A DNA stretch of 64,000 nucleotides from Methylobacterium oryzae (GTDB lineage Bacteria > Pseudomonadota > Alphaproteobacteria > Rhizobiales > Beijerinckiaceae): contig NZ_CP090349.1 of the NCBI RefSeq assembly GCF_021398735.1, forward strand, positions 5,227,001-5,291,000, given 5' to 3'. How positions within the stretch are numbered: the first letter of the stretch is position 1; each line of letters starts with the position of its first letter. The position numbers and the translations under genes are program-made. A model generated the notes under the pieces. That model did no database searches. It saw only the letters and a program-made list of their open reading frames with translations, and was not told the origin of the DNA. Shown here in pieces: positions 42,150 to 51,701 of the stretch.

Positions 42150-42776
42150 ATGAACGATCTGACCAGCATCGACGCGCTGATGCGCTCCGTGCCCGTCATT
42201 CCGGTCCTGGTGATCGACGACGCGGCGCAGGCGCGGCCCATCGCCGAGGCCCTGGTGAAGGGCGGCCTGACCGCCCTGGAGGTCACCCTGCGGACCCCGG
42301 CCGCCCTCGACGTCATCCGGGAGATGACCCGGGTCGAGGGCGCGGTGGTGGGCGCCGGGACGGTGCTCAACCCGCGCGATCTCGAGAAGGCCCTGGCGGC
42401 GGGGGCCGAGTTCATCGTCTCGCCGGGCCTCACCGAGCCGCTGACCGACGCCGCCAAGGCCAACGGCGTGCCCTACCTGCCCGGCGTCGCGACGGCGGCC
42501 GACATCATGCGCGGCCTCGACCACGGGCTCGACCGGTTCAAGTTCTTCCCGGCGGAGGCCGCGGGCGGGATCAAGGCGCTGAAGGCGCACGCGGCGGTGT
42601 TCGGCGCGGTGCGGTTCTGCCCGACGGGCGGGATCACCGAGCTGAGCGCCCCGGACTGGCTGTCGATCCCGTCCGTGCTCTGCGTCGGCGGCAGCTGGGT
42701 GGTGAAGCCCGGCACGCCGGATCCGGCGGCGATCGAGCGGGCGGCCCGGGCCGCCGCGGGGTTGCGCAAGGCGTAA
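42150..42776 (+). CDS. eda: KDPG / 4-hydroxy-2-oxoglutarate aldolase
   Basis: 208 residues from ATG 42150, with GAGAGGGAG 9 nt upstream. It cleaves KDPG to pyruvate and glyceraldehyde-3-phosphate. The class I aldolase signature is intact: active Glu in [39 protein letters not shown], and the Schiff-base Lys in [16 protein letters not shown]. It follows edd directly, completing the Entner-Doudoroff branch. Eda can also receive KDPG derived from uronates, so it may serve the sugar-acid locus at 17-26 kb (inference). A palindromic repeat follows the gene. Confidence 0.95.
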   Translation: MNDLTSIDALMRSVPVIPVLVIDDAAQARPIAEALVKGGLTALEVTLRTPAALDVIREMTRVEGAVVGAGTVLNPRDLEKALAAGAEFIVSPGLTEPLTDAAKANGVPYLPGVATAADIMRGLDHGLDRFKFFPAEAAGGIKALKAHAAVFGAVRFCPTGGITELSAPDWLSIPSVLCVGGSWVVKPGTPDPAAIERAARAAAGLRKA

Positions 42777-42789
42777 GCCTCACGACCGA

Positions 42790-42882
42790 CGTCCTTGCGA
42801 GCGGAGCGAAGCAATCCAGGGTCGCGCCACATCTCCAGGATGTCGCGCGACCCTGGGTCACTTCGCTGCGCTCGTGATGACG
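42790..42882. repeat. Dispersed palindromic repeat, copy 3
   Basis: The arms GCGAGCGGAGCGAAGCAATC and GACCCTGGGTCACTTCGCTG flank a central segment with its own CGCGAC/GTCGCG dyad. It lies between convergent eda and the SbmA-like transporter gene. Outer arms match copies 1, 2 and 4. Confidence 0.85.
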
Positions 42883-42930
42883 GAGAGGGCGCGGCCCCGC
42901 CCGCAGAGAGGTGGGAGCTGTTGCAGCCCC

Positions 42931-45042
42931 TCACTCCGCCGGCAGCGGCTGCCTCTGCACCCGCGGGACGAAGACACCGCTTTCCGGCTCGAGCGCGATG
43001 CGCCGGTCGTGGAAGGCGTCCAGCGTCGAGCGGTGGCCGATCGACACGATCGTCGTGCCGGGGAGCTGCTCGCGCAGCATCCGGTAGAGGGCGGCCTCGG
43101 AGGGCTCGTCGAGGGAGGCCGTCGCCTCGTCGAGGAACAGCCATTCGGGCTTGGCCAGCAGCGCGCGGGCGATGGCGAGCCGCTGCTGCTCGCCACCCGA
43201 CAGCCGCCGCTCCCAGGTGTCGCTCTCGTCGAGATGGTCGACGAGGTGGGGGAGCTGCGCGGCCGTCAGGGCGTCCCGGATCGCCGCGTCCGAGAACTGG
43301 TCGGTGGTGTTCGGGTAGACAACGGCGCCGCGCAGGGTCCCCTGCGGAATGTAGGGCCGCTGCGGCAGCAGCAGGGCCGACTGCCCGGCGGGCACGTCGA
43401 CCCGGCCCTTGCCGAACGGCCAGATCCCCGCGATCGCCCGGAACAGGGTCGACTTGCCGGAGCCGGAGGGACCCGTGACCAGGGTCGCGCCGCCGCGCGG
43501 CAGGGTTAGCGCGTCGGCGGTGACGATCGGCTTCCCGTTCGGCAGGGCGAGGACGAGGCCGCGCGCGGTGACGTCGCCGGTGCTCTCGTTCCCCTGGACG
43601 AGGCCGTAGCCCGCCGCCTCCAGCGCCTCGGCCTTCGTCATGGCCCTTCGGAACGAGCCGAGACGGATGGTATTGGCCTTGTAGGCGGCCAGCGTCGTGT
43701 ACGAGTCCACGAAGAACGACAGCGAGCTCTGCACCTGGCTGAACGCCTGGGACGTCTGCTGGAGCGCGCCCAGCGTGATCTTCTTGGCGAAGAAGGACGG
43801 GGCCGCCAGCACCATCGGGAAGATGACGCTCGCCTGCCGGTAGCTGAACGTGAAGGCGATCAGCTTGATGCGGCGGAAGATGATCCCGACGTAGTTGTCG
43901 ATCACGCTGTGGAACAGGCTCGAGAGCCGCGAGGCTTCCGCCCGCTCGCCGCGCAGCAGGGCGATCTGCTCGGAGTAGATGCGGTTCCGGGCCAGCGCGA
44001 AGCGGAAATTCGCCTCGACCTGCTCCTGCCGGAAGTCCAGCCCGATGAGCGGCCGGCCGATCAGGTGGGTGAGCCACGTGCCGACCACCGCGTAGGCGAT
44101 CACCAGCCAGACCAGGAAGCCCGGGATCACCGTGTCGGTGAACGGCACGACGAAGTCGCGCGACAGGGTCCAGAGGATCACGATGAACGACACGAGCTGC
44201 GCGGCCTGGCTGAGGAGCCGGATCGACAGCGTCGTGGTCTGCACGATGAAGCTGTTGACGTCGGCCTGGATGCGCTGGTCCGGGTTGTCCGCTTCCTCGT
44301 CGGTGAACGGGATCCGGTAATGCGTGCCGTTGCCGAGCCAGCGCTCGTACAGGCTGTGGGTCAGCCACGTGCGCCAGCGGATGAGCAGCGAGGAATCGAC
44401 GAACAGGTCGAACATGCCGATGGCGATGTTCAGCGTGGCCAGCGGCACGAACACCCAGAGCAGCTGGTACCAGAACGCGTTCGCGTCGTATTCCTGGAGC
44501 GAGTTGTAGATGTCGCGGTAGAAGAAGTTGAACCGCAGCGTCAGCGCCACGTCGGCGAAGTTCACGAAGATCGACAGCGCCACGAGGTTGCGGCCGATCC
44601 GGCCCTCGGTGGTGCCGAACCAGCGGAACAGGCCGATCTCCTTGGTCGGCTTGTCGCGATTGGCGAAGTACGGGTCGGCGATGTTGGTGATCGCGCGGAT
44701 CGGCTCGAGATGCGAGATGCCGAGCACGATGGCGGCGAAGACCACCGCGCCGGTGGCGGCGAAGGCCGGCGGGAGCAGCGCGGCGATCACCGGCGGCAGC
44801 AGTCCCATGGCGGCGATCGTCTTCGATCCGGCGAGCAGCAGGTAGCCGACGCCGTAGACCGAGACGAAGACCTTCAGGTAGGCCGAGATGCCGTTCGCGG
44901 CGATCAGGATGCCCGCCATGGCGAAGCCGGCGAGGGAGACGTAGAGCGGCGGGCTCGGGATTCCGGGAAACGCCAGCAGGATCAGCGCGGCCAGGGCCGT
45001 GAGCACGGCCTGGATGCCCAGTCCGGTCCTGAGTGCTGCCAC
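42931..45042 (-). CDS. ABC transporter with SbmA/BacA-like permease fused to ATPase (YddA/BacA family)
   Basis: 703 residues. The first ~110 residues add several extra hydrophobic helices, then the SbmA-like permease (GLFRWFGTTEGRIGRNLVAL, YRDIYNSLQEYDANAFWYQL, RWRTWLTHSLYERWLGNGTHYRI, NPDQRIQADVNSF) and a C-terminal ATPase with TGPSGSGKSTLFRAIAGIWP, LPQRPYIPQGTLRGAVVYP, RLSGGEQQRLAIARALL, WLFLDEATASLDE and SIGHRSTL. Homologues import antimicrobial peptides, B12-like molecules or act on very-long-chain fatty acids and lipid A modification in rhizobia. The extra N-terminal helices are unusual. It is transcribed alone. Confidence 0.9.
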   Translation of the reverse strand: MAALRTGLGIQAVLTALAALILLAFPGIPSPPLYVSLAGFAMAGILIAANGISAYLKVFVSVYGVGYLLLAGSKTIAAMGLLPPVIAALLPPAFAATGAVVFAAIVLGISHLEPIRAITNIADPYFANRDKPTKEIGLFRWFGTTEGRIGRNLVALSIFVNFADVALTLRFNFFYRDIYNSLQEYDANAFWYQLLWVFVPLATLNIAIGMFDLFVDSSLLIRWRTWLTHSLYERWLGNGTHYRIPFTDEEADNPDQRIQADVNSFIVQTTTLSIRLLSQAAQLVSFIVILWTLSRDFVVPFTDTVIPGFLVWLVIAYAVVGTWLTHLIGRPLIGLDFRQEQVEANFRFALARNRIYSEQIALLRGERAEASRLSSLFHSVIDNYVGIIFRRIKLIAFTFSYRQASVIFPMVLAAPSFFAKKITLGALQQTSQAFSQVQSSLSFFVDSYTTLAAYKANTIRLGSFRRAMTKAEALEAAGYGLVQGNESTGDVTARGLVLALPNGKPIVTADALTLPRGGATLVTGPSGSGKSTLFRAIAGIWPFGKGRVDVPAGQSALLLPQRPYIPQGTLRGAVVYPNTTDQFSDAAIRDALTAAQLPHLVDHLDESDTWERRLSGGEQQRLAIARALLAKPEWLFLDEATASLDEPSEAALYRMLREQLPGTTIVSIGHRSTLDAFHDRRIALEPESGVFVPRVQRQPLPAE

Positions 45043-45190
45043 CGTCGATCCCCCATCCGTGCGCGCCCGCCCGGGGCGCCGCCGGCGGCCTTGGCCCCGG
45101 CAGATGGCCAGATAGTGGCACTCGGCCCGCGCTGTCGCGTGAAACTTTGGTCACGTTCCGGCGGTGCGGCGATTTACGCGGGCACCGCGG

Positions 45191-45508
45191 CTACCAGTTC
45201 CACTCCTCGAAGCCGGGCTCGCGGCAATGGTAGCCGATCGGGCATTGCGGGTTGTCGCGCGTCGGGGCGAAGCGCAGCTCGGCGATCTCCGCGCCGCTGC
45301 ACTGGCCGGGATTGCTGACGAACCGCTCCGGCGCCGCCCCGGCGGCGATGATCACGTCGCCCTCGTTCTTCACCAGGGCCATCGCCTCGGAGCAGGTCAT
45401 GCGGGCCGTCATCGAGCCGCGCGGCGGCCGCGACTGCGCACGGGCCTCGACCCCGGCCGCGACGGCGGCGAGGTGGGCGAACAGCAGAGCGAGGGCCAAC
45501 GGCCTCAT
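45191..45508 (-). CDS. Small exported hypothetical protein with four cysteines
   Basis: 105 residues. A signal peptide (MRPLALALLFAHLAAVAAGVEARA) is followed by a ~80-residue domain with cysteines in MTCSEAMALVKNEGDVIIAAG, NPGQCSGAEI, NPQCPIGYHC, probably two disulfides. The ending GYHCREPGFEEWNW is distinctive. Short exported proteins with the pattern TCxxA...GxVV...C...C..GY.C occur widely in Rhizobiales, with no known function. It stands alone between two plus-strand or convergent neighbours. Confidence 0.78.
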   Translation of the reverse strand: MRPLALALLFAHLAAVAAGVEARAQSRPPRGSMTARMTCSEAMALVKNEGDVIIAAGAAPERFVSNPGQCSGAEIAELRFAPTRDNPQCPIGYHCREPGFEEWNW

Positions 45509-45799
45509 CGGTTACGGGTTCCGGTACACACCCGGGAAGAAAGCCCGCGGGTCTGGCGCCATCCTGCACAAGCGGGCCGCCCGAGACTGTCACCGGAATG
45601 CGCCACCGGGCCGCTTTCGCCGTCGGACCGCCGCAATCGGCGGATTAGGAGATTCCGGGATCGCCGGAAGCAGCAGTAGATTTGTGGTCGTGGACGCCTG
45701 CGCGGGCGGCCCCGGCACGACGGCTGGACCGGCCCCCCGGCACGCGTCTCCGGCGCCCCGCGTGCCGGCCGACCGGCGCCGGAGCCAAGGGACCCAGCG

Positions 45800-46432
45800 A
45801 TGTCCGCTCTCTCGATCCTCGACATCTCCGCCGTGCGCGCCGCGCCCGTCTCCCGCGAGCCCTACGCCTACACGCTCGGCAGCAACGTCCTGAATCCCGA
45901 CGCGATCGACGACATCCGGCGCGACTTCCCGGACATCGCCAAGCCCGGCTACCTCACGGTCGACGAGATCACCCTGAAGGGCCGGTTCAAGGCGCTGATC
46001 GACGAGCTGGAGAGCGACGCCTTCTCGAAGATCCTCGGCGAGAAGTTCGGCATCGACCTCGTCTCCTGCCCGCGCCTGACGACCATCATGCGCCGCAGCC
46101 AGCTGAAATACGGCTCGATCCACACCGACGGCCCGTCGAAGGTGCTCACCCTGCTCGTCTACATGAACGACGCCTGGGACGCCCCGGCGGCCGGCCGCCT
46201 GCGGGTGCTCTACGACGGCCGCAACTACGAGCCCTTCGCGGTGGAGGTCCCGCCGACCATGGGCACGATGTTCGCGTTCCTGCGGGCGGACAATTCCTGG
46301 CACGGCCACGAGCCCTTCGAGGGCGAGCGGCGCGTGGTCCAGGTGGCGTGGCTCAGGGACGCGTCGGAGCTGGAGCGCAAGCGCAAGCGCAACCGCACGG
46401 CGCAGTTCCTGAAGGGCATCTTCGGCCGCTGA
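45800..46432 (+). CDS. 2-oxoglutarate/Fe(II)-dependent oxygenase family protein
   Basis: 210 residues. The double-stranded beta-helix iron site is seen as HxD in YGSIHTDGPSKVLTLLVYMND (about residue 114) and the distal His in NSWHGHEPFEGERRVVQVAWL, with the Arg (ERRVVQ) for 2-oxoglutarate. The C-terminal RKRKRNRTAQFLKGIFGR is basic. These enzymes hydroxylate small molecules or proteins, and homologues sit in polysaccharide or capsule loci. The substrate cannot be deduced. The next gene begins 22 nt later in the same direction, so the two may be co-transcribed. Confidence 0.85.
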   Translation: MSALSILDISAVRAAPVSREPYAYTLGSNVLNPDAIDDIRRDFPDIAKPGYLTVDEITLKGRFKALIDELESDAFSKILGEKFGIDLVSCPRLTTIMRRSQLKYGSIHTDGPSKVLTLLVYMNDAWDAPAAGRLRVLYDGRNYEPFAVEVPPTMGTMFAFLRADNSWHGHEPFEGERRVVQVAWLRDASELERKRKRNRTAQFLKGIFGR

Positions 46433-46454
46433 GCGGACGAGAGGGGGGCAGACC

Positions 46455-47132
46455 ATGGGGGCGGTCGTTCTGGCGGATCCGGGCGACGGGGCGCGTTCCG
46501 GCTCCTGGCGTCGCTTCGCCTTGCCGACCCTCCTCGTCCTCGGCTGGGTGGGCCTCTTCGCCTACAGCGCCGCCTACCTCACCGAGGACCTGCCGTTCCG
46601 CCCGTCCCCGCCGGAAGCGAGCCCGTCCGCGGCGAGGTCCGCCGCGCCGCGCCCCGCGCGCCGCGTCGTGATGCTCGACGAGCCCGACCCGCTCACCGCC
46701 CCGGCCGAGCCGCCCGGCCAGACCGCCATGGCGGCCTCGCCGGCGCCGGCGGCCCCGCAGAGTGCCGCGGCGCCGCCCGCGACCACGGCGAATGCCCGCC
46801 CCGCCCCGGGCGCCGCTCCGGCCGCCGCCGTGCCCGCCGCCGAGTATGTCGGTGTCTGGGGCCCGACGCCCGAGGCCTGCGGAGCGCGCTCGCGCCGCCG
46901 CGGCTACATCCCGGCCACGATCACGCAGGACCGCGCCCGCGCGGGCCGCACGCTGTGCCTGTTCCACGACGTGCGGCGAAGCGGCGGCGCCTGGGTCACG
47001 GCCGCCGAGTGCAGCGATCGCGGCCGCCACTGGTCGTCGCAGGTCCGCCTGCAGGTGGATGGCGAGCACCTGACCTGGTCGAGCAGCCGCGGGACCTCGA
47101 CCTATATCCGCTGCGGCCGCCGCGCCGGCTGA
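46455..47132 (+). CDS. Hypothetical single-pass membrane protein with Ala/Pro linker and Cys-rich C-terminal domain
   Basis: 225 residues; GAGAGGGGGG just upstream. One membrane helix (about 22-42, LPTLLVLGWVGLFAYSAAYL) precedes an Ala/Pro linker of ~90 residues and a compact C-terminal domain (about 128-223) beginning YVGVWGPTPEACGARSRRRGYIPATI and ending TSTYIRCGRRAG, with four cysteines. The opening YVGVWG(P)...AC resembles small periplasmic domains found in Rhizobiales proteins of unknown role. The C-terminal domain should face the periplasm. No function is known to me. Confidence 0.75.
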   Translation: MGAVVLADPGDGARSGSWRRFALPTLLVLGWVGLFAYSAAYLTEDLPFRPSPPEASPSAARSAAPRPARRVVMLDEPDPLTAPAEPPGQTAMAASPAPAAPQSAAAPPATTANARPAPGAAPAAAVPAAEYVGVWGPTPEACGARSRRRGYIPATITQDRARAGRTLCLFHDVRRSGGAWVTAAECSDRGRHWSSQVRLQVDGEHLTWSSSRGTSTYIRCGRRAG

Positions 47133-47141
47133 GCGGCGCCG

Positions 47142-48320
47142 TCACGCCGCCGGATCCGCTCCCTGCCCCTCGGCCGCGCGCAGGACGATCCGCGCCGCGG
47201 CCCGGCTCGGCGTGTCCGCCGCGGCGAGCCGCATCCGCCCGTCGATGCGGCCGAGGGCGGCGAGCTGGACGTCGCGCTCGGCACCGCCGGCCAGGAGCGG
47301 CCGCAGGGCGCCGGCGAGGCGCTCCGGGGTGCAGTCGGCCTGGACGAATTCCGGCATCGCGTTCTCGGCGAGGATCAGGTTCGGCAGCACGATGCTCGGG
47401 ACCTGGATCAGCCGGCGGGCGATGAACTCCTCCGCCCGCGAGACCTTGTAGGCGACGACCATCGGGACGCCCGCGAGCGCCAGCTCCAGCGTGACCGTGC
47501 CGGAGGCGGCGAGCGCCGCCCGGGCCTCCCGGAAGGCCGCGTATTTCGGCGCCTCGCCGGTGACGATGCGGACCGGCACCGGCCACCCGGCCGACAGCCG
47601 CTCGATCAGGGCCCTGTGCCGGGTCACGGCGGGCAGCACCGCCTCGACCGCCAGGCCCTCGGCGACGCGGGCCAGCGCCGCACCGAAGACCGGCATCAGC
47701 CGCTCGATCTCGGACCGGCGGGAGCCCGGCAGGACCACGAGGCTGTAGGGAACGGCCTCGCGCCGCCCCCGCTCGGCCGCGCCGGGCCGCAGTTCCGGGA
47801 GGCGCTCGATCAGCGGATGCCCGACATAGGTGCAGGGGGGACCGCCGAGCCGCAGATGCGCGTCGGGCTCGAAGGGGAGCAGGGCCAGCACGTGGTCGAT
47901 GAACGGCCGCATGCCCTTCGCCCGCCACGGCCGCCACGCCCACACGCTCGGGGACACGTAGTCGATGATCGGGATGCCGGGGGCCGCCCTGCGCACGCGC
48001 CGCGCCACCGCGTGGGTGAAGCCCGGGCTGTCGATGATCACCAGCACGTCGGGCCGCGCGCGGATCGTCGCCTCGACGGTCTCGCGGATGCGGCGGAGCA
48101 GGGTCCGCGCGCGGGCGAGGACCGGCAGGTAGCCCATCACCGCCACGTCATCGAGGGGGAACAGGGACGCGAACCCCGCCTCCGCCATGGCCTCGCCGCC
48201 GACGCCGCCGAAGACGGTGTCGGGCGCGGCCTCGCGCAGGGCGCGCATCAGCTTGGCGCCGAGCTGGTCGCCGGAATCCTCGCCGGCCACGAGCCAGATC
48301 GTGCGGGGCCGGCCGGTCAC
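47142..48320 (-). CDS. lpxB: Lipid-A-disaccharide synthase
   Basis: 392 residues from GTG 48320, overlapping lpxI's stop codon by 4 bp (GTGA). It joins UDP-2,3-diacylglucosamine and lipid X to give the lipid A disaccharide at the inner membrane. Family blocks include IWLVAGEDSGDQLGAKLMRAL, GVGGEAMAEAGFASLFPLDDVAVMGYLPVL, VIIDSPGFTHAVARRV, YVSPSVWAWRPWRAKGM, PFEPDAHLRLGGPPCTYVGHPL, LPGSRRSEIERLMPVFGAAL and SGTVTLELALAGVPMVVAYK. It is the last gene of the envelope cluster. Confidence 0.96.
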   Translation of the reverse strand: MTGRPRTIWLVAGEDSGDQLGAKLMRALREAAPDTVFGGVGGEAMAEAGFASLFPLDDVAVMGYLPVLARARTLLRRIRETVEATIRARPDVLVIIDSPGFTHAVARRVRRAAPGIPIIDYVSPSVWAWRPWRAKGMRPFIDHVLALLPFEPDAHLRLGGPPCTYVGHPLIERLPELRPGAAERGRREAVPYSLVVLPGSRRSEIERLMPVFGAALARVAEGLAVEAVLPAVTRHRALIERLSAGWPVPVRIVTGEAPKYAAFREARAALAASGTVTLELALAGVPMVVAYKVSRAEEFIARRLIQVPSIVLPNLILAENAMPEFVQADCTPERLAGALRPLLAGGAERDVQLAALGRIDGRMRLAAADTPSRAAARIVLRAAEGQGADPAA

Positions 48321-49180
48321 GGCGCGCCCCCGTACCCGACCACGAACAGGCCGAGGCGGTCGGCCTCCGCGGCCGTCGCCGCCCGGTCGATGACCAGGGT
48401 CCCGCCGGCCTCCAGGGCGAGCCCGGCGCAGCCCGCCCGGGCCGCGTTGCGCACGGTGCGGGCGCCGACGGCCGGGAGATCGATGCGGCGGTCCTGGCCG
48501 ACCTTCGGGGCCTTCACCAGCACGGTCGCGGGCATCGCCCGGCCGAACCCGAAGGGGCGCCGCCCCAGGGCCCGGGCCCGGGCCAGCATGCGGTCCGTGC
48601 CCTCCGGCCCCTCCACGGCGAGGATCCGGTCGCCGGCCAGGACGACCGCCTGCCCCAGATCGTAGGGCGAGAGGGCGTCGAGGACGCCGCGCCCGGTGCG
48701 GATCGAGGCGGCCGCCTCCGCGTCCGGGGCCCGGCGCCCGAGCGGGCCGTCCGGGCAGAGCAGGTCCGGCGCGGCCTCGTGGACGCCGACGACCCGGTGG
48801 CCCGCCTCCTCGACCAGCGTGACCGCCGCCCGCAGCAGGCGGTCGTCCCCGCCGCCGGCGATCGCCAGCAGGGCCTCGCGGTTGCGCAGGGCGGCGCCCG
48901 CGTTGAGGATCGCGGCCGGGCTCGGGCGGGAGACGCCGCCCGCCGGCACCACGGTCGCCGGCCCCCAGAGCCGCAGCAGCTTCAGGGTGGCCGCGAGATC
49001 GAGGAGGTCGACCGTGGCGTCGGCGCCGGCGCGCAGGGCCGGGCCGGTGAAGCCGCGCAGCGCGATCACCCGGAAGGGCCGGCGCGCCCGGCGGAGCGAC
49101 TCGGCGACGAGCTCCGGCAGGCGCCCCGCCCCCGCGATCAGGACCAGGGCCCCCTCGGGGGCGGGATCGGCCTCGGTCAC
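48317..49180 (-). CDS. lpxI: UDP-2,3-diacylglucosamine diphosphatase (LpxI type)
   Basis: 287 residues from GTG 49180, 11 bp after lpxA. LpxI removes UMP from UDP-2,3-diacylglucosamine to give lipid X, replacing the unrelated LpxH of enterics. Typical features are LIAGAGRLPELVAESL at the start, the second-domain LLRAAVTLVEEAGHRVVGVHE, and LPAVGARTVRNAARAGCAGLALEAGGTLVIDR near the end; the conserved Asp in KVGQDRRIDLPAVG belongs to the catalytic site. Presence of LpxI between lpxA and lpxB is the standard alphaproteobacterial order. Confidence 0.93.
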   Translation of the reverse strand: MTEADPAPEGALVLIAGAGRLPELVAESLRRARRPFRVIALRGFTGPALRAGADATVDLLDLAATLKLLRLWGPATVVPAGGVSRPSPAAILNAGAALRNREALLAIAGGGDDRLLRAAVTLVEEAGHRVVGVHEAAPDLLCPDGPLGRRAPDAEAAASIRTGRGVLDALSPYDLGQAVVLAGDRILAVEGPEGTDRMLARARALGRRPFGFGRAMPATVLVKAPKVGQDRRIDLPAVGARTVRNAARAGCAGLALEAGGTLVIDRAATAAEADRLGLFVVGYGGAP

Positions 49181-49191
49181 GGCCCGGCCGC

Positions 49192-50010
49192 TCAGGCGGC
49201 GCTGATCGGGGTCGGGACCTCGCGCGGCGTGCAGATCGAGCGCTTGCCGCCGAGGCGGATGAAGTCGAGGATCTCGGCGACCGCCGCGTGGGACTCGAAG
49301 GTCGCGGCCACGTCCTCCACCCGCTCCATCAGCGTGCCCTCGGGGGCGAAGAGCAGGCGGTAGGCGCGCCGCAGCGCGTGGATGTCCTCGCGGGCGAAGC
49401 CGCGGCGCTGCAGCCCGATGATGTTGAGCCCCGACAGGTAGGCCCGGTTGCCGAGCACCATGCCGTAGGGGATGCAGTCGTTCTCCAGGCCCGACAGGCC
49501 GCCCACGAAGGCGTGCGCGCCGACCCGCGCGAACTGGATCACGGCGGCGCCGCCGCCCAGGATCGCGTAGTCGCCGACGCTGCAATGGCCCGCCAGCATG
49601 ACGTTGTTGGAGAAGATCACGTGGGCGCCGACCCGGCAATCGTGGCCGACATGCGAGTTGGCCAGGAAGGTGCAGTGGTCGCCGACCACGGTCTCCAGGC
49701 CGCCGCCGCTGGTGCCCGGGTTCATGGTGACGCCCTCGCGGATCAGGCAGTCGGCGCCGATCGTCAGGGTCGAGGCCTCGCCCCGGTATTTCAGGTCCTG
49801 CGGCTGGTGGCCGATGGACGCGAAGGGGAAGATCCGGGTGCGGGGGCCGATCGCGGTGCGGCCCGCCAGGACCACGTGGCTGATGAGTTCGCAGTCCGCG
49901 CCGAGCACGACCTCGGGCCCGACATGGCAGAAGGGGCCGATCCGCGCCCCGTCGCTGATGCGGGCGCCGGTCTCGATCACCGCGCTCGGGTGGATGACGG
50001 GGGCGGTCAC
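49192..50010 (-). CDS. lpxA: UDP-N-acetylglucosamine acyltransferase
   Basis: 272 residues from GTG 50010, whose GTGA overlaps the fabZ stop by 4 bp. It performs the first step of lipid A synthesis, placing a 3-hydroxyacyl chain on UDP-GlcNAc. The left-handed beta-helix hexapeptide repeats (about residues 3-190) are clear, with the catalytic His region [21 protein letters not shown], then [14 protein letters not shown] and [36 protein letters not shown], and a C-terminal helical domain. It is co-transcribed with lpxD-fabZ upstream and lpxI-lpxB downstream. Confidence 0.96.
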   Translation of the reverse strand: MTAPVIHPSAVIETGARISDGARIGPFCHVGPEVVLGADCELISHVVLAGRTAIGPRTRIFPFASIGHQPQDLKYRGEASTLTIGADCLIREGVTMNPGTSGGGLETVVGDHCTFLANSHVGHDCRVGAHVIFSNNVMLAGHCSVGDYAILGGGAAVIQFARVGAHAFVGGLSGLENDCIPYGMVLGNRAYLSGLNIIGLQRRGFAREDIHALRRAYRLLFAPEGTLMERVEDVAATFESHAAVAEILDFIRLGGKRSICTPREVPTPISAA

Positions 50011-50483
50011 TCCGTCACCAGCATGGCACTGATCTCGGCCTCCGCGACCAGCGTGCCGTCGACCCGGGCCTCGCCGCGGAACCACCACATGGTCCGGCGC
50101 TGGTTCAGCTTCGTCATATGGAAGCGCACTTGGTCGCCGGGGGTGACGGGCTTGCGGAACTTGCACTTGTCGATGGTCATGAAGAACACCTGCTTGGTGT
50201 TCCGCCCGTCCGCCCGGATGTGGCGGCAGCAGATCGCCCCCGCCGTCTGCGCCATACCCTCGATCAGGAGCACGCCCGGGAAGACCGGCATGTCGGGGAA
50301 GTGGCCCATGAACTGCGGCTCGTTGGCCGTGACGTTCTTGATGCCGACGCAGGATTCGTCCCGGTCGATCTCGACGATGCGGTCGACCATCAGGAACGGG
50401 TAGCGGTGCGGCAGCAGCTCCAGCAGCGTCTGGATATCGGCTATGCCCAGCTCGCTGCCGGTCTCGCGCGCCGCCTCACTCAT
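50007..50483 (-). CDS. fabZ: 3-hydroxyacyl-ACP dehydratase FabZ
   Basis: 158 residues from ATG 50483 (a GTG at 50495 would add 4 residues). FabZ dehydrates 3-hydroxyacyl-ACP in fatty acid elongation, competing with LpxA for the same substrate. The hot-dog signature is intact: [40 protein letters not shown] with the catalytic His and Glu. The gene overlaps lpxA by 4 bp, so translation of the two competitors is coupled. Confidence 0.95.
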   Translation of the reverse strand: MSEAARETGSELGIADIQTLLELLPHRYPFLMVDRIVEIDRDESCVGIKNVTANEPQFMGHFPDMPVFPGVLLIEGMAQTAGAICCRHIRADGRNTKQVFFMTIDKCKFRKPVTPGDQVRFHMTKLNQRRTMWWFRGEARVDGTLVAEAEISAMLVTE

Positions 50484-50592
50484 CGAAATCCGCACCTCGA
50501 CTTGCCGCCATCGGCGGCCCGCAATCCGGCCGCCACCGGGGCGCCGACCGCCCTATTCGGAAGAAATCGCCGGAAGCGCAAGGCCTTCCCGG

Positions 50593-51651
50593 TCAGGCGT
50601 CGTCTCCGGCGGGCTCCTTGCCCGAGCGTTCCGCGAGCCGCGCGAGCGTCGTCAGCTCGCGGAACCAAGCCCGCACCGGCTTGGCGGGCGTCCCGCCCCA
50701 GCGGCTGCCCGGCGGCACGTCGCGGTTGACGTTGGACGAGCCGGCGATCTGCGCGCCGCGACCGATGCGCAGGTGGCCGACGACGCCGACCTGCCCGCCG
50801 AGGACGACGTAATCCTCCAGCGTGGTCGAGCCCGAGATGCCGACCCCCGACACGATGACGCAGTGGCGCCCGATCACGACGTTGTGGGCGATCTGCACGA
50901 GGTTGTCGATCTTGGTGCCCTCCCCGATCACCGTGTCGCGCGAGGCGCCCCGGTCGACCGTGGTGTTGGCACCGATCTCGACGTCGTCCTGCACGATGAC
51001 CCGCCCGACTTGCGGCACCTTGAGGTGGGTGGCGCCCATGGCGAAGCCGAACCCGTCCTGTCCGAGCCGGGCCCCCGGATGCAGGATCACCCGGTTGCCG
51101 AGGAGGGCGTGGCTGAGGGTCGTGCCCGCGCCGATCGCGCAGTCGCGCCCGATCCGGACCCCCGGCCCGATGACGGCGTTCGGCCCGATCACCGTGCCGG
51201 CGCCGATCTCGGCTCCCGGCCCGATCACCGCGCCGGGATCGACCGTGACCCCGTCCTCGAGCCGGGCCTCGGGATGGACGTGGGCGCCGGAGGCGACGCC
51301 GCGGACCGCGAACTGGGAACCGGGACGCAACGCGTCCGGGTGCAGGCGGCCGAGCAGGGCCGCGTAGGCGCGGTAGGGATCGCGGCTGACGAGGGCGACG
51401 GTTCCGGCGGGGCAGCGCGCCGCGAAGCGGGGCGAGATGAGGCACACGCCCGCACGCGTCGCCGCGAGGGCGTCGCCGTAGCGGGCATTGTCCATGTAGG
51501 CGAGGTGGTCTGGACCGGCACTCTCCAGGGAGGCCGCGCCGCTGAACCGGCGATCCGGATCCGCTCCCTCGGGGAGGCCGAGGCCGGCGGCGGCCGCGAT
51601 CTCGGCCAGGGTGAGGCCGGTGGCGGCGGTGAAGAAGACGGGATCTGTCAT
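50593..51651 (-). CDS. lpxD: UDP-3-O-(3-hydroxyacyl)glucosamine N-acyltransferase
   Basis: 352 residues from ATG 51651. LpxD adds the N-linked acyl chain in the third step of lipid A assembly. An N-terminal uridine-binding domain (about 1-100, [24 protein letters not shown]) is followed by many hexapeptide repeats ([23 protein letters not shown] ...), the catalytic-His block [19 protein letters not shown], and [29 protein letters not shown] perfect hairpin lies 9 nt before the start codon. Confidence 0.96.
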   Translation of the reverse strand: MTDPVFFTAATGLTLAEIAAAAGLGLPEGADPDRRFSGAASLESAGPDHLAYMDNARYGDALAATRAGVCLISPRFAARCPAGTVALVSRDPYRAYAALLGRLHPDALRPGSQFAVRGVASGAHVHPEARLEDGVTVDPGAVIGPGAEIGAGTVIGPNAVIGPGVRIGRDCAIGAGTTLSHALLGNRVILHPGARLGQDGFGFAMGATHLKVPQVGRVIVQDDVEIGANTTVDRGASRDTVIGEGTKIDNLVQIAHNVVIGRHCVIVSGVGISGSTTLEDYVVLGGQVGVVGHLRIGRGAQIAGSSNVNRDVPPGSRWGGTPAKPVRAWFRELTTLARLAERSGKEPAGDDA

Positions 51652-51660
51652 GTCCGACAA

Positions 51661-51700
51661 CGCGCCGGCCGGGAGAATCCGGCCGGCGCGCGTGTTTTTT
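51661..51700 (+). terminator. Perfect hairpin with U-tract on the strand opposite to the genes
   Basis: CGCGCCGGCC and GGCCGGCGCG (51661-51690) form a 10 bp stem, 12 bp with the inner pairs, followed by CGTG and six T on the plus strand. The flanking genes bamA and lpxD run on the minus strand, where no U-tract follows the stem. It is thus a textbook intrinsic terminator for plus-strand transcription and only a hairpin for the operon. Confidence 0.6.
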
Positions 51701-51701
51701 A

